From NCBI GenBank assembly GCA_902363575.1, contig CABJAJ010000002.1, positions 614,154 to 678,153 of the forward strand: 64,000 nt of DNA, in the 5' to 3' direction. Position numbers and translations under genes: made by a program. Each line of letters starts with the position of its first letter. Position 1 is the first letter of the stretch. This stretch comes from Rikenellaceae bacterium (GTDB taxonomy: Bacteria > Bacteroidota > Bacteroidia > Bacteroidales > Rikenellaceae). Below the pieces are notes generated by a model that was not told the DNA's origin, searched no databases, and worked only from the letters and a program-made list of their open reading frames with translations. Positions 33,139 to 42,089 of this stretch are shown piece by piece.

Positions 33139-36100
33139 TCATTGGTACGACTCCCCCGGCAGGTCGTCGGTTTCCCTTTCAACGTCCGAAGCGGGCGTTT
33201 CAGTATCCCCGCGCTCCATCGCCTCCCGCCTCGCCGCGCGGCGGGCCTCCCTGCGGGCACGGCGCTCCTTGTTGGTGAAGCGGGCCTTGATGCGCTGGCG
33301 CAGGTCCTTAAAATTATTGAAATCCTCCTTGTAATAGATGCCGATGCCGGTCTCCTGCAACCCCTGGTTTTCGTCGAAGCGGTCGATGGTCTGGGTAAAA
33401 ACCTTCAGCCGTAGGTTGCCCGAGCGGTCGATCATCCAGGTCAGGTAGGCCTCGCCCATGAAGTTGGAGACGTTGTTGTTGGCCGAATACTTGGGGTCGA
33501 TCACATAGTTGCCCTCCAGCTCGATGAAAAGCCGGTTGTCGATCAGGTTCTTGGAAAAGCCGATATCCAGCTCGTCGCTCGCGATGTCCGACTTGGGCCG
33601 GTAACCGATGCGGATGTTGTATTCGTCGGTGGAGATCAGGTTGCTCAGGTAGTTCGAGAGCATCTCGATGCCGCTGCCGACCGTGGCCGAAACCCCCAGG
33701 TTGGACGAGGAGGAGACGCTGCCGTCGGAGATGAAGCTCCCGAAGAGCAGCAGCGCGGCGAACTGCTGCTGGGCCGAGCTCTCGGTGTTGAGCGCATTGG
33801 CCACGGCCGCCTGCGTCTCCTGGTCGGCGTCGGGCACCCGGACGCTGAAGGTGAGCTGCGGGTTGGTCAGCCGGCCGCCGATGTGGATGACACATTCGAC
33901 GGGCACCGGGCGGCTGTAATCGTTGCCCGCATAGGCCGCCCCGCCGTCCGGAGACTGGTCGTCGCCTCCCGTTCCGGAACTGCGGGTCGTGCCGCCCCCG
34001 AGCAGGGGTTGCAGGGAGGCTTTCAGCCGATATACCGCATCGATGTTGAGCAGCGCATCGACCGGCTCGCCCGTCCACTGGATCATCGAACCGCTCTCGA
34101 TGATGAATTTCTTGCTGATGATGTTCTCCAGCGACAACTGGTAGCTGCCCTCCGAAATCGTGTAGTCGCCGTACATTTCGAAGATGTTGCGCCGGGGATT
34201 GATCCGCAGGTTGAGCAGCCCCTCGCCGCGGCCGCGCACCACGTCGCCCCGCATCGGGTCGATCACCAGTTGGAAATCCACATTGGGCCGCACATTGAGC
34301 GCCATCGTAATGTCCATCGACCCGCCGCCGGAGGTTTTCTGCTTCCGCCGCCGCTCGAACATGAGCTTCTTGCGCACCAGGTAATTCACCGTATCGGGCT
34401 TCTCGGCCGACTCGAAGGTGACGAAATCGGCCGTCTTGGCGTTGGTACTCCCCGACAGGGGCATGAAGAACTGGGAGTTGTCGTCGGTGGTCGCCACGAT
34501 GTCCATGTTCACCCCGGCCTTGCTCCCGGTGATGGTCGCGGCGCCCGAGGCGAAGATGCGGCCGTAGAACAGATCGCTGTTGCGCTTGGTCGTGTTGAGC
34601 ACCATCATCCGCTCGGGATCGATGCGCACGGCATAGGCGATGTTGGAAAGATGCTCCAGGTTGAGATCCAGGTCGAACAGCCCCCGGTTGCCGTCGGGGT
34701 CGAAGACAGGCACCCGCCGGGCGATGAAATGGTTGTCCTCCACGCGCAGCTCGGCGCGGGGCATCGAATAGGTGACCTGCGTGAAATCGACCGTGGTACG
34801 CAGGTCGCGCACTCCGATATGGCCCGAAAGGGCGGCCTGCCGCCCCTCGCCGGTCAGGGTGACGTCCACCGTCGCCTTGCCCGACGTGTTCCCGATCACC
34901 CCCTTGAGCACCGGATCGAGCAGCCCCATGTCGAGGCTGTCGATGGTGGCCCGGGCATAATAGCGGCCTTTCGAGGGGGCGTAAAATCCCCACAGCAGCG
35001 TATCCCTGTCGAGCCGGTTCTGGAGGATGAAGCCGGCGCGGTTGCGCTCGAAATCCCACTTGGAGCTGAACCGCAGCGGCGGTGCCTTGAGCCGGTTCAC
35101 AGCCATGCTGTCGATGGTGATTTCGGCCGTGATCTCGCTCTCGTGCAGGGCCGACTTGACCACCGCATAGCCGTTGGTGCGCCCCTCGATCGCATACCCC
35201 ATGCTGCCGGCGATCTGCGTCAGGGCCGCCAGGTCGAAGTTGCTGAGCCGGATATCGACCGAGTCGCGGCGGCTGCGCGAGGCGATGCCGTCGATGAGCA
35301 GCTCCTGATCGGCGTTCATCATGCGAAACCGGTCGATCTCGACCGCCGCACTATCGACCACGATGCGGCGTGCGCCGATCTGCCAGGTTTTATTCCCCCG
35401 CGTGATGTGAGAGGGCGTGAGCCGGATATCCACGGCGCGCCCCCGCCCCGGCTGTGCAGGAGCAGGCCGGGCGCGGAAGCCGATCAACCCCGAAAGCCGG
35501 CTCGTGGAGTCGCGGAACCCTGCCGACAGAAGCACCCGGTTGTCCCGGGCTCCGCCCATGACCGAAATTTCGTTCATATGTACCGCCCCCAGATAGAAAT
35601 CCTCGGTCGAGGCGTAGAGGGTGAGCGAGTCCCCCTCGTTGGTCACGTTGATGCGCAGCATCGTCGCGAGCAGCCTGCCCCGTTCGACATAGTCCGAGGA
35701 GACCTTCAGCGAGAGTTTGTCGCCGACCGGATTGAAAAGCAGCCGCAGCTGGGAGCTGTCGGCCACCTGCAGGCCGTCGGCCACGGCGTCGGTAATCGGG
35801 GTGAGGTGTTTGACGCTGACCGTAAGCAGCGAATAGTCGTCGGTCGCGGCCACCGTCTCGGGCGCGGCGCGGGAAGCGCCGGGGTTGTCGTACAGCACCG
35901 GCAGGTAGTCGCGCAGACTCGAGCGGAGGTAGTCGATCACCTCCCGGTAGCTGGTCCGGCTGCGGAAGGTGACGTCCGCAAAGTCGGAGGTCAGCTCCAG
36001 GTACTTGCTCTCGGGCGTGTTGCGTCCGACCACGGTGATCCCTTCGGAACGCACCTCCCGGTCGTTGTAGCGGTAGGAGGCGTCGCGGATGCGGATGATG

Positions 36101-37791
36101 CCGTTCAGGTCGTCGGGCGAACGGCCCGACGCACGGGCGTCGAGGCGGGCCGCCAGCACCGAAACCGAATCCCGGCGGTTGAAGCCGAGCGCCGCAAGGT
36201 CGGCCCGCTCCAGGTCGAGGCGGAAGTCGTAGCGCGGTGTGCGACCGTTCAGGTCGATCAGGCCGTCGAAATCCAGCCGCAGGTTGGGGTCGCCGACCGT
36301 CAGTCTGCCGCTGAACTCCTTGTCCGTAAGGTGTCCGTCGTAACGGATCGAGTCGTAGTCATATCCCCGGAATTCCAACTGGGAAACGCTGCCCGAAACA
36401 TTGGCGTCGGCGGACCCTTTGCCTACCGATCCGCTGACGTATCCACGGGCCGTGAGACGCCCCAACTGCCGGTTTCCGAGCAGCTCGCCCAGCCGCAGCG
36501 ACCGGGTCGAAACATTCCCTTCCAGGCCGCTCATGCCGTTGCGGAGCGGACGCACCTTCAGATCGGCGGACGCCTCCCCGATCGGGGTGCCGAGCACGGC
36601 GTCGAGGCTGAAATCCGAAAGCGTCCCCCGGAATCGGCCGCTCAGGGCGATGCGGCCCGCATTGTCCAGTATGCTCACGGCCTTGCCGGGAAGCTCTTTC
36701 CCCGTAACGCGGGTTGCAAGCTCATCGGCGTCGGCGGCCGTGGTCGTCAGTCGCGCAAGGCGGACGTCGAAGCGGGTGTGCCGGATGTCGGGCAACCCCC
36801 GGGCGGTCATATCGAGCGCAAGAGAGGTTTCCGCTCCCAGGTCGGCATTGGCAAGCCGTACCGTGAGATCCGCCACGGATCCCTGCGCGGTAAGCTCCAC
36901 GCCGTACAGCTCCGTATGCCAGCTCCTCAGCCCCGGCGAGAAATAGGCCAGCTCGTCGGTCGAAAGGCGCGTATGGGTAACTACTCCGTCGATTTCGACG
37001 GCGTGGACGAAATCCTTGTAATCGGCCCATGACTCCCCGACGAGCGAGAGTCGCGAAAGCCCCACGTCGGAGCGGCCGGCGCGGATGCGCGCCTCTTCGA
37101 TGCCGATGCAGCCATTGACCAGATAGAATCGGCCGTTCAGGTCGTCGAGCACGAAGCCGCTCCGCTCACGCGCGGAGAAACGGTCGATGACGGCATAGAT
37201 CGCGGGGCCGTCGATGACGAAGTCCGTGAATGCGGCCTGCTCGACGTGCATGCGCAGGTTCGAGAAATCGATCCCGTAGGGCGGTTTGCGGTGTTCCAGT
37301 TTCTCCAGGCAGAAGTCAAGCCCCTCGGCCCGCAGCCGCTCCATCGTCAGGCGGAACTTTCCGCTCCCGTCGCCTTTCCTGCGGACCAGCCGATCTACGA
37401 GCTGCTTGACGTTCATCTCCCCCTCGGGGGTTTCGCGCAGGCAGAACCGGGCGTTCTGCAACACCCCTTCGCTCATCACGATCCCTCCGCCGAAAAGGCC
37501 GAGGGCCGAAAACGAAGCGTCGAGCCGCCCGGCGTAGAGGAGCGTGTCGTGCTGGAAATCCTCCACATAGAGCTCCTCGATGCGCACGCGGCTGAACAGG
37601 CCGATATCGACCCGCCCGATACGGACGGTGGTGCCCAGCCTGCGCGAAATCTGCTGCGCGGCCTTGTGTACCACCATGTTCTGAACGGCCGGAATGTCGA
37701 GCAGCAGGGCGGCGAGAACAGGCAGCATGACCAGCAACAAAACGATTGCCGAGAGCACCTTTCCCAATATTTTTATACCTTTGCGCAACAT
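33139..37791 (-). CDS. tamB: TamB/YdbH-like AsmA-family envelope protein
   Basis: A 1550-residue protein anchored by one N-terminal helix (VLSAIVLLLVMLPVLAALLL) and otherwise filled with the repetitive beta-strand groove of the AsmA/TamB group, ending in the conserved TamB C-terminal domain (about 1130-1480; ISEGSYQLSLENIISKKFII, IRIGYRPKSD). It bridges inner and outer membrane and is thought to move phospholipids or aid outer-membrane protein assembly. The extreme C-terminus is a highly charged Arg/Glu-rich tail (ERRARREARRAARREAME). No TamA homologue lies nearby. It is divergent from tsaD with a shared promoter. Confidence 0.9.
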   Translation of the reverse strand: MLRKGIKILGKVLSAIVLLLVMLPVLAALLLDIPAVQNMVVHKAAQQISRRLGTTVRIGRVDIGLFSRVRIEELYVEDFQHDTLLYAGRLDASFSALGLFGGGIVMSEGVLQNARFCLRETPEGEMNVKQLVDRLVRRKGDGSGKFRLTMERLRAEGLDFCLEKLEHRKPPYGIDFSNLRMHVEQAAFTDFVIDGPAIYAVIDRFSARERSGFVLDDLNGRFYLVNGCIGIEEARIRAGRSDVGLSRLSLVGESWADYKDFVHAVEIDGVVTHTRLSTDELAYFSPGLRSWHTELYGVELTAQGSVADLTVRLANADLGAETSLALDMTARGLPDIRHTRFDVRLARLTTTAADADELATRVTGKELPGKAVSILDNAGRIALSGRFRGTLSDFSLDAVLGTPIGEASADLKVRPLRNGMSGLEGNVSTRSLRLGELLGNRQLGRLTARGYVSGSVGKGSADANVSGSVSQLEFRGYDYDSIRYDGHLTDKEFSGRLTVGDPNLRLDFDGLIDLNGRTPRYDFRLDLERADLAALGFNRRDSVSVLAARLDARASGRSPDDLNGIIRIRDASYRYNDREVRSEGITVVGRNTPESKYLELTSDFADVTFRSRTSYREVIDYLRSSLRDYLPVLYDNPGASRAAPETVAATDDYSLLTVSVKHLTPITDAVADGLQVADSSQLRLLFNPVGDKLSLKVSSDYVERGRLLATMLRINVTNEGDSLTLYASTEDFYLGAVHMNEISVMGGARDNRVLLSAGFRDSTSRLSGLIGFRARPAPAQPGRGRAVDIRLTPSHITRGNKTWQIGARRIVVDSAAVEIDRFRMMNADQELLIDGIASRSRRDSVDIRLSNFDLAALTQIAGSMGYAIEGRTNGYAVVKSALHESEITAEITIDSMAVNRLKAPPLRFSSKWDFERNRAGFILQNRLDRDTLLWGFYAPSKGRYYARATIDSLDMGLLDPVLKGVIGNTSGKATVDVTLTGEGRQAALSGHIGVRDLRTTVDFTQVTYSMPRAELRVEDNHFIARRVPVFDPDGNRGLFDLDLNLEHLSNIAYAVRIDPERMMVLNTTKRNSDLFYGRIFASGAATITGSKAGVNMDIVATTDDNSQFFMPLSGSTNAKTADFVTFESAEKPDTVNYLVRKKLMFERRRKQKTSGGGSMDITMALNVRPNVDFQLVIDPMRGDVVRGRGEGLLNLRINPRRNIFEMYGDYTISEGSYQLSLENIISKKFIIESGSMIQWTGEPVDALLNIDAVYRLKASLQPLLGGGTTRSSGTGGDDQSPDGGAAYAGNDYSRPVPVECVIHIGGRLTNPQLTFSVRVPDADQETQAAVANALNTESSAQQQFAALLLFGSFISDGSVSSSSNLGVSATVGSGIEMLSNYLSNLISTDEYNIRIGYRPKSDIASDELDIGFSKNLIDNRLFIELEGNYVIDPKYSANNNVSNFMGEAYLTWMIDRSGNLRLKVFTQTIDRFDENQGLQETGIGIYYKEDFNNFKDLRQRIKARFTNKERRARREARRAARREAMERGDTETPASDVERETDDLPGESYQ

Positions 37792-37800
37792 AAGGTCGTT

Positions 37801-37816
37801 TAAATTTGCAAATTTA
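37801..37816. promoter_or_regulatory. palindromic divergent promoter tsaD / tamB
   Basis: TAAATTTGCAAATTTA is a perfect 16-bp palindrome made of two abutting -7 boxes, TAAATTTG on each strand. The plus box serves tsaD (38 bp before its ATG), the minus box tamB (17 bp before its ATG). The two polymerase sites overlap fully. Confidence 0.65.
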
Positions 37817-37846
37817 ACGATTCCCGGTCAAAAAACGAAACAAAAT

Positions 37847-38881
37847 ATGGATATTACCATCCTGGGCATCGAATCTTCCTGCGACGACACGTCGGCTGCG
37901 GTCATCCGCAACCGCACGCTCCTGTCGAACGTCATCGCGTCGCAGGCCGTCCACGTCAAATACGGCGGCGTCATCCCCGAGCTCGCCTCCCGCGCCCACC
38001 AGCAGAACATCGTCCCGGTGGTCGATGCGGCTCTGCGCGATGCGGGCGTCGGCCCCGACGCGCTGGATGCCATCGCCTTCACCCGGGGGCCCGGCCTGCT
38101 GGGGTCGCTGCTCGTGGGGGTTTCGTTCGCCAAGGGGCTGTCGATCGCCCACGGCGTTCCGATGGTGGAGGTAAACCATTTGCAGGGGCATATCCTCTCC
38201 CATTTCCTCGACCTTCCGGACAGAACGCTGCCTCATCCCGATTTCCCGTTTCTCTGTCTGCTCGTAAGCGGCGGCCATACCCAGATCGTGCGGGTGGATT
38301 CTCCCCTCGACATGGAGATCATCGGCACAACCATCGACGACGCCGCCGGGGAAGCCTTCGATAAATGTGCCAAAGTCATGGGGCTCCCCTATCCGGGCGG
38401 GCCGGTGATCGACCGGCTGGCCAAAGAGGGCGACCCGCGTGCGATCCGCCTGGCCCGGCCGCGCGTGGAGGGATACGACTACTCCTTTTCGGGGCTCAAG
38501 ACCTCGTTCCTCTATACCCTGCGCGACGAGATGGCCGCCGACGCCACTTTCCTCGAACGCCGCCGCGCCGACCTGTGCGCTTCGTTGCAGACGACCATCG
38601 TCGAAATCCTGCTCGACAAGCTGGTGCGGGCCTCCCGCGACACGGGCATCCGCGACATCGCCATCGCCGGCGGCGTCTCAGCCAACTCCGGCCTGCGGAA
38701 CGCCGTCGCGGAGCAGGGGCGCAGACGCGGCTGGCGGACGTTCATCCCCGAATTCAAGTTCACGACGGACAATGCGGCCATGATCGCGATGGCGGGATAT
38801 TTCCGCTACCGCGAGGGATTGATCTCCCCGCTCGACACGGCCCCCGTCGCCCGCATCGGACAAATGGAAGGGCCCCGGTAA
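37847..38881 (+). CDS. tsaD: tRNA N6-threonylcarbamoyladenosine transferase subunit TsaD
   Basis: Catalytic subunit for the t6A modification at position 37 of ANN-decoding tRNAs. The 344-residue protein has the ASKHA signature ESSCDDTSAAV (9-19), the metal-binding His111 and His115 in VNHLQGHIL, and the late GGVSANSGLR nucleotide-binding motif. Lengths and histidine positions match the E. coli protein. The start at 37847 (MDITILGIESS) follows the promoter palindrome; the earlier in-frame ATG lies inside antisense tamB and is rejected. Confidence 0.96.
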   Translation: MDITILGIESSCDDTSAAVIRNRTLLSNVIASQAVHVKYGGVIPELASRAHQQNIVPVVDAALRDAGVGPDALDAIAFTRGPGLLGSLLVGVSFAKGLSIAHGVPMVEVNHLQGHILSHFLDLPDRTLPHPDFPFLCLLVSGGHTQIVRVDSPLDMEIIGTTIDDAAGEAFDKCAKVMGLPYPGGPVIDRLAKEGDPRAIRLARPRVEGYDYSFSGLKTSFLYTLRDEMAADATFLERRRADLCASLQTTIVEILLDKLVRASRDTGIRDIAIAGGVSANSGLRNAVAEQGRRRGWRTFIPEFKFTTDNAAMIAMAGYFRYREGLISPLDTAPVARIGQMEGPR

Positions 38882-38932
38882 AAATAACCGGAACAAACCG
38901 GCCGAAAAATGCGCAACGGGGCTATTTTTTGC

Positions 38933-39000
38933 TACCTTTGCAACGACGGTCGGTTGAGAACATCTGCCTTTCGGCGGATGTTTTTTTGTACCGACCCGTG
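38933..39000 (+). promoter_or_regulatory. promoter and terminator-like leader before the NMO-type gene
   Basis: TACCTTTG (38933-38940) is a -7 box. It is followed by a 10-bp hairpin with one G-U pair (38959-38968 with 38973-38982) and seven T residues (38981-38987), i.e. an intrinsic terminator before the gene start at 39022. Flanking bases 38945-38953 and 38991-39000 can pair around it with one bulge. It may be the tsaD terminator, an attenuator, or the end of a ~45-nt RNA. Confidence 0.6.
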
Positions 39001-39021
39001 GAATACATACCTTTTCATACC

Positions 39022-40119
39022 ATGAAAACACTCAAAATCGGGAATCTGCTCGCACGTATTCCCATCGTCCAGGGGGGCATGGGCGTCGGCGTTTCGCTCT
39101 CGGGACTCGCTTCGGCGGTCGCCAGCGAAGGCGGCATCGGGGTCATCTCCTCGGCCGGGCTGGGCGTCATCTACCACGACTACTCGTCCGACTACGATAA
39201 AGCCAGCATCTGGGGACTGCGCGAAGAGCTCCGCAAGGCGCGCGAACGCACGCGGGGCATCATCGGCGTGAACGTCATGGTGGCCATGTCCAATTTCGCG
39301 GATATGGTCCGCACGGCCATCGCCGAAAAGGCCGACATCATCTTCTCGGGGGCCGGGCTGCCCCTCAACCTGCCCTCGTTCCTGACCGAGGGCAGCCGCA
39401 CCAAGCTCGCGCCGATCGTCTCCTCGGCCCGCGCAGCCCGGCTGCTCTGCGAAAAATGGTTCGGCAACTACGGCTACATCCCCGATGCCGTGGTGGTCGA
39501 AGGGCCCAAAGCCGGCGGACACCTCGGCTACAAGGAGGAGCAGATCGGCGACGCGCATTACGCGCTCGAGACGCTCGTGCCGCAGATCGTCGCCGAAGTC
39601 CGCGACTTCGAGACGGCGCACGGCTGCCATATCCCCGTCATCGCCGCAGGCGGCATCTACACCGGCGAGGACATCTACCGCATCATGGAGCTGGGGGCCG
39701 ACGGCGTGCAGATGGGTACCCGCTTCGTCACCACCGACGAATGTGACGCCGACCCGGCTTTCAAGCAGAGCTACATCGACGCCACCGAACAGGACATCGA
39801 GATCATCCGCAGCCCGGTCGGCATGCCCGGACGGGCCATCCGCAACTCGTTCCTCGACCGGGTGCGCGACGGACTGAAACGCCCCAAAAACTGCCCGTTC
39901 AACTGCATCCGAACATGCGACGTGACCCACAGCCCCTACTGCATCATGCTGGCGCTCTACAACGCTTTCCTGGGCAAGCTGCGCAACGGCTACGCTTTCG
40001 CCGGAGCCAACGCATGGCGGGCCGAGAAGATCCAGAGCGTCAAGGAGCTGATCGGCGGCCTGAAGCGGGAGTACGACGAATTTTCGCTCCGCGACAAGCT
40101 CTTCGGCGCAAAACAGTAG
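39022..40119 (+). CDS. FMN-dependent nitronate monooxygenase / FabK-like enoyl reductase family
   Basis: A 365-residue TIM-barrel flavoprotein of the 2-nitropropane dioxygenase family. Visible motifs are IPIVQGGMGVGVSLSGLASA at the N-terminus, EGPKAGGHLGY (residues ~157-167, with the family histidine), IPVIAAGGIYTGEDIYR and GADGVQMGTRFVTTDEC for FMN phosphate binding. A C-terminal cysteine cluster (CPFNCIRTCD near residues 293-302) is unusual for simple nitronate monooxygenases and recalls metal or Fe-S ligands. Whether it oxidises nitronates or reduces enoyl-ACP cannot be decided. The start MKTLKIGNLLARIP is chosen by family alignment. Confidence 0.87.
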   Translation: MKTLKIGNLLARIPIVQGGMGVGVSLSGLASAVASEGGIGVISSAGLGVIYHDYSSDYDKASIWGLREELRKARERTRGIIGVNVMVAMSNFADMVRTAIAEKADIIFSGAGLPLNLPSFLTEGSRTKLAPIVSSARAARLLCEKWFGNYGYIPDAVVVEGPKAGGHLGYKEEQIGDAHYALETLVPQIVAEVRDFETAHGCHIPVIAAGGIYTGEDIYRIMELGADGVQMGTRFVTTDECDADPAFKQSYIDATEQDIEIIRSPVGMPGRAIRNSFLDRVRDGLKRPKNCPFNCIRTCDVTHSPYCIMLALYNAFLGKLRNGYAFAGANAWRAEKIQSVKELIGGLKREYDEFSLRDKLFGAKQ

Positions 40120-40327
40120 CCCTCCCCGCGGCACAGCGGCCCGCGTCGGCACGCTCCATCGGAACGGAGGCCGGGCCGCTGCGCTCCCGCTCCGGCCCGC
40201 ACGACAGGCCGCGACATCCGGATACCGGGAACGAAAACCATCGGCAACGGTCGATTCATGCGCCTGCCCGCTCAGCCGTGTTTCCGCAGCCCCCTACCCG
40301 GCGCAGAGATTCCATACGGCCATTCAT
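40120..40327. other. gene-free spacer after the flavoenzyme
   Basis: No gene is supported. A 9-bp inverted repeat AGCGGCCCG/CGGGCCGCT (40135-40143, 40172-40180) with a 28-nt loop is present but lacks a T-run. Together with 40353-40533, which likewise holds no supported gene, it forms a ~410-bp gap. Confidence 0.4.
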
Positions 40328-40352
40328 GCCCGGTCTTCGGACCGGGCTTTTT
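40328..40352 (+). terminator. terminator of the NMO-type gene
   Basis: GCCCGGTC-TTCG-GACCGGGC, a perfect 8-bp stem with a stable UUCG-type loop, followed by five T residues. Confidence 0.85.
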
Positions 40353-40533
40353 CGTGTTCTCCCCAGCTTTTTCATCCCTTCGGTCGAATAATTTCCGTCC
40401 ATTCTTCCTATCTTCGGATACGGGTTACGCCCGGAATCGCCGACTTGCCGGGATTCGGTCCTCCGCTGTCCGCCCCTTGCGCGGTCTTCCGTCGAAGCAC
40501 TCGCATGTTCATTCACCCTTAAATCATTCCGCC

Positions 40534-41934
40534 ATGAAGAAACTGTCGCTTTGTTTGTTCGCATGCTGCAGCCTGTTGCTCGCTCTCACGGCCTGCAACG
40601 GCGACAATCCCTCACCGGTGAATTACACCCTCTCCCTCGACCGGCCGACGCTCGGTCTGCAGGTCGGCGAATCGTTCCGGCTCGTGGCGACTCTTACGCC
40701 CGCAGCCGAGGGCGGGGCACCTTTCGTCTGGACCTCGGACAACGAACCCGTCGCAACGGTCGCCGACGGGCTCGTGGAAGCCCGCGCCGTCGGCACAGCC
40801 ACCATCACCGTCCGCTGGTCGGATGCGGCGCAGGCCGACTGCCGGGTCACGGTCAGCGAAAACGCCGTAGCCGTCACCGGCATCGCGCTCGACCCGACGA
40901 CCCTCACCCTCGAAATCGGCGACATTCGCACCCTTACCGCCACCATAAAACCCGACGATGCGACCGACAAAACCGTCGCATGGAGCTCCTCCGACCCGAC
41001 AATTGCCTCGGTAAACGACGGCGTCGTTGCGGCGCTCGCCCCGGGCAATGCGACCGTCACCGCCACGGCGGGCGGTTTCTCGGCCGCCTGCCGGATCACG
41101 GTCGAAGCCCCGCAGCCGGCAGCGCCCAAAATCGGCGACTACTTTTACTCCGACGGCACCTGGTCGGACGGCGGCCTGGTGAGCATCGACGCCGACGGAC
41201 TCAATCCCGTCTGGGCCGAGCAGAAACCCGCCCCCGAATCCGGCAAAACGGTCGTCGGCATCGTCTTCCAGACCGCTTCGGAACGCATCGCCGAGAGCGA
41301 CCGGGCAAACGGCTTCACCCGCGGCTATGTCGTGGCGGTCAAGAACGCCCACGGCCCCAACAAGCCGACGACCTCCTGGTCGTTCGACGACCAGTTCGAC
41401 TGCCTGAAAAACGCCAAGACCTCCGACGTCTGGTACTGGAACGTAAACGGCTACTACGAAACCATGACCGTACGCGACACCTACGGTGCCTCCATCACGC
41501 AATGCCCCGCTTTCGATTGGACGCTCAACGACTTCCCGCTCACGGCACCGGAGGGCACGAGCGGCTGGTTCCTGCCGAGCACCGGCCAGCTTTGGGACAT
41601 GGTGGCCAACCTCTGCGGTCACGAAGTGGCCGCCGCCATGAAGGAGTGGAGCACGCAGGCGCTCAACGCCGGCTGGGGTTATGCGTCGGAAACCGTCTCC
41701 TACGACGTGATCGGACGCTTCAACGAGAGCCTCGCGCAGCTTCCGGCCGACGCGAAGGAAGAGCTTTTCGTCACCTCCTCGGAGTATTACAGCACCTGCT
41801 CGCTGTGGGCCTCGACCCCTTGTACGGCCGGCGAGACGGCCTGCATCATCAACATCGGCACCAAAGGCACGATCGAGCTTTACGAGGAATACATCGACGG
41901 CGACTGTGTCGCCCGCCCCATCCTCGCATTCTGA
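40534..41934 (+). CDS. Big_2 (bacterial Ig-like) surface lipoprotein
   Basis: A 466-residue lipoprotein (signal LCLFACCSLLLALTAC, Cys21). Two Ig-like group 2 domains follow: residues ~32-108 (LSLDRPTLGLQVGESFRLVA, VATVADGLVEARAVGTATIT) and ~112-190 (IALDPTTLTLEIGDIRTLTA, IASVNDGVVAALAPGNATVT). The C-terminal ~270 residues resemble the DUF1566/FISUMP-type module of Bacteroidota surface proteins (GTSGWFLPSTGQLWDMVANL). Probably exposed on the cell surface, as an adhesin or glycan/protein-binding factor. The start at 40534 is fixed by the signal peptide. It is a single gene between terminators. Confidence 0.86.
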   Translation: MKKLSLCLFACCSLLLALTACNGDNPSPVNYTLSLDRPTLGLQVGESFRLVATLTPAAEGGAPFVWTSDNEPVATVADGLVEARAVGTATITVRWSDAAQADCRVTVSENAVAVTGIALDPTTLTLEIGDIRTLTATIKPDDATDKTVAWSSSDPTIASVNDGVVAALAPGNATVTATAGGFSAACRITVEAPQPAAPKIGDYFYSDGTWSDGGLVSIDADGLNPVWAEQKPAPESGKTVVGIVFQTASERIAESDRANGFTRGYVVAVKNAHGPNKPTTSWSFDDQFDCLKNAKTSDVWYWNVNGYYETMTVRDTYGASITQCPAFDWTLNDFPLTAPEGTSGWFLPSTGQLWDMVANLCGHEVAAAMKEWSTQALNAGWGYASETVSYDVIGRFNESLAQLPADAKEELFVTSSEYYSTCSLWASTPCTAGETACIINIGTKGTIELYEEYIDGDCVARPILAF

Positions 41935-41954
41935 AACACGCTGCACACCGCAAC

Positions 41955-41991
41955 AAAACGCCCCGCCGCATGCACTGCAGCGGGGCGTTTT
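41955..41991. terminator. bidirectional terminator
   Basis: AAAACGCCCCGC pairs with GCGGGGCGTTTT (12 bp) around a 13-nt loop, with T-runs on both strands. It ends the Big_2 gene from the left and the terminase gene from the right. Confidence 0.85.
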
Positions 41992-42089
41992 CCGATATGC
42001 CGTCCTTGCCGTGCTCCCCCAATCGCTCCGTTTCGGCAGCACATCCGCCCGCTCCGACCTCCCGTCGCGTCCCCGTTTCATCCGGCGGA

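Noticed and set aside
33883..37032. A long plus-strand open frame opposite tamB
   Set aside because: Same cause; TamB has clear domain structure and a promoter on the minus strand.
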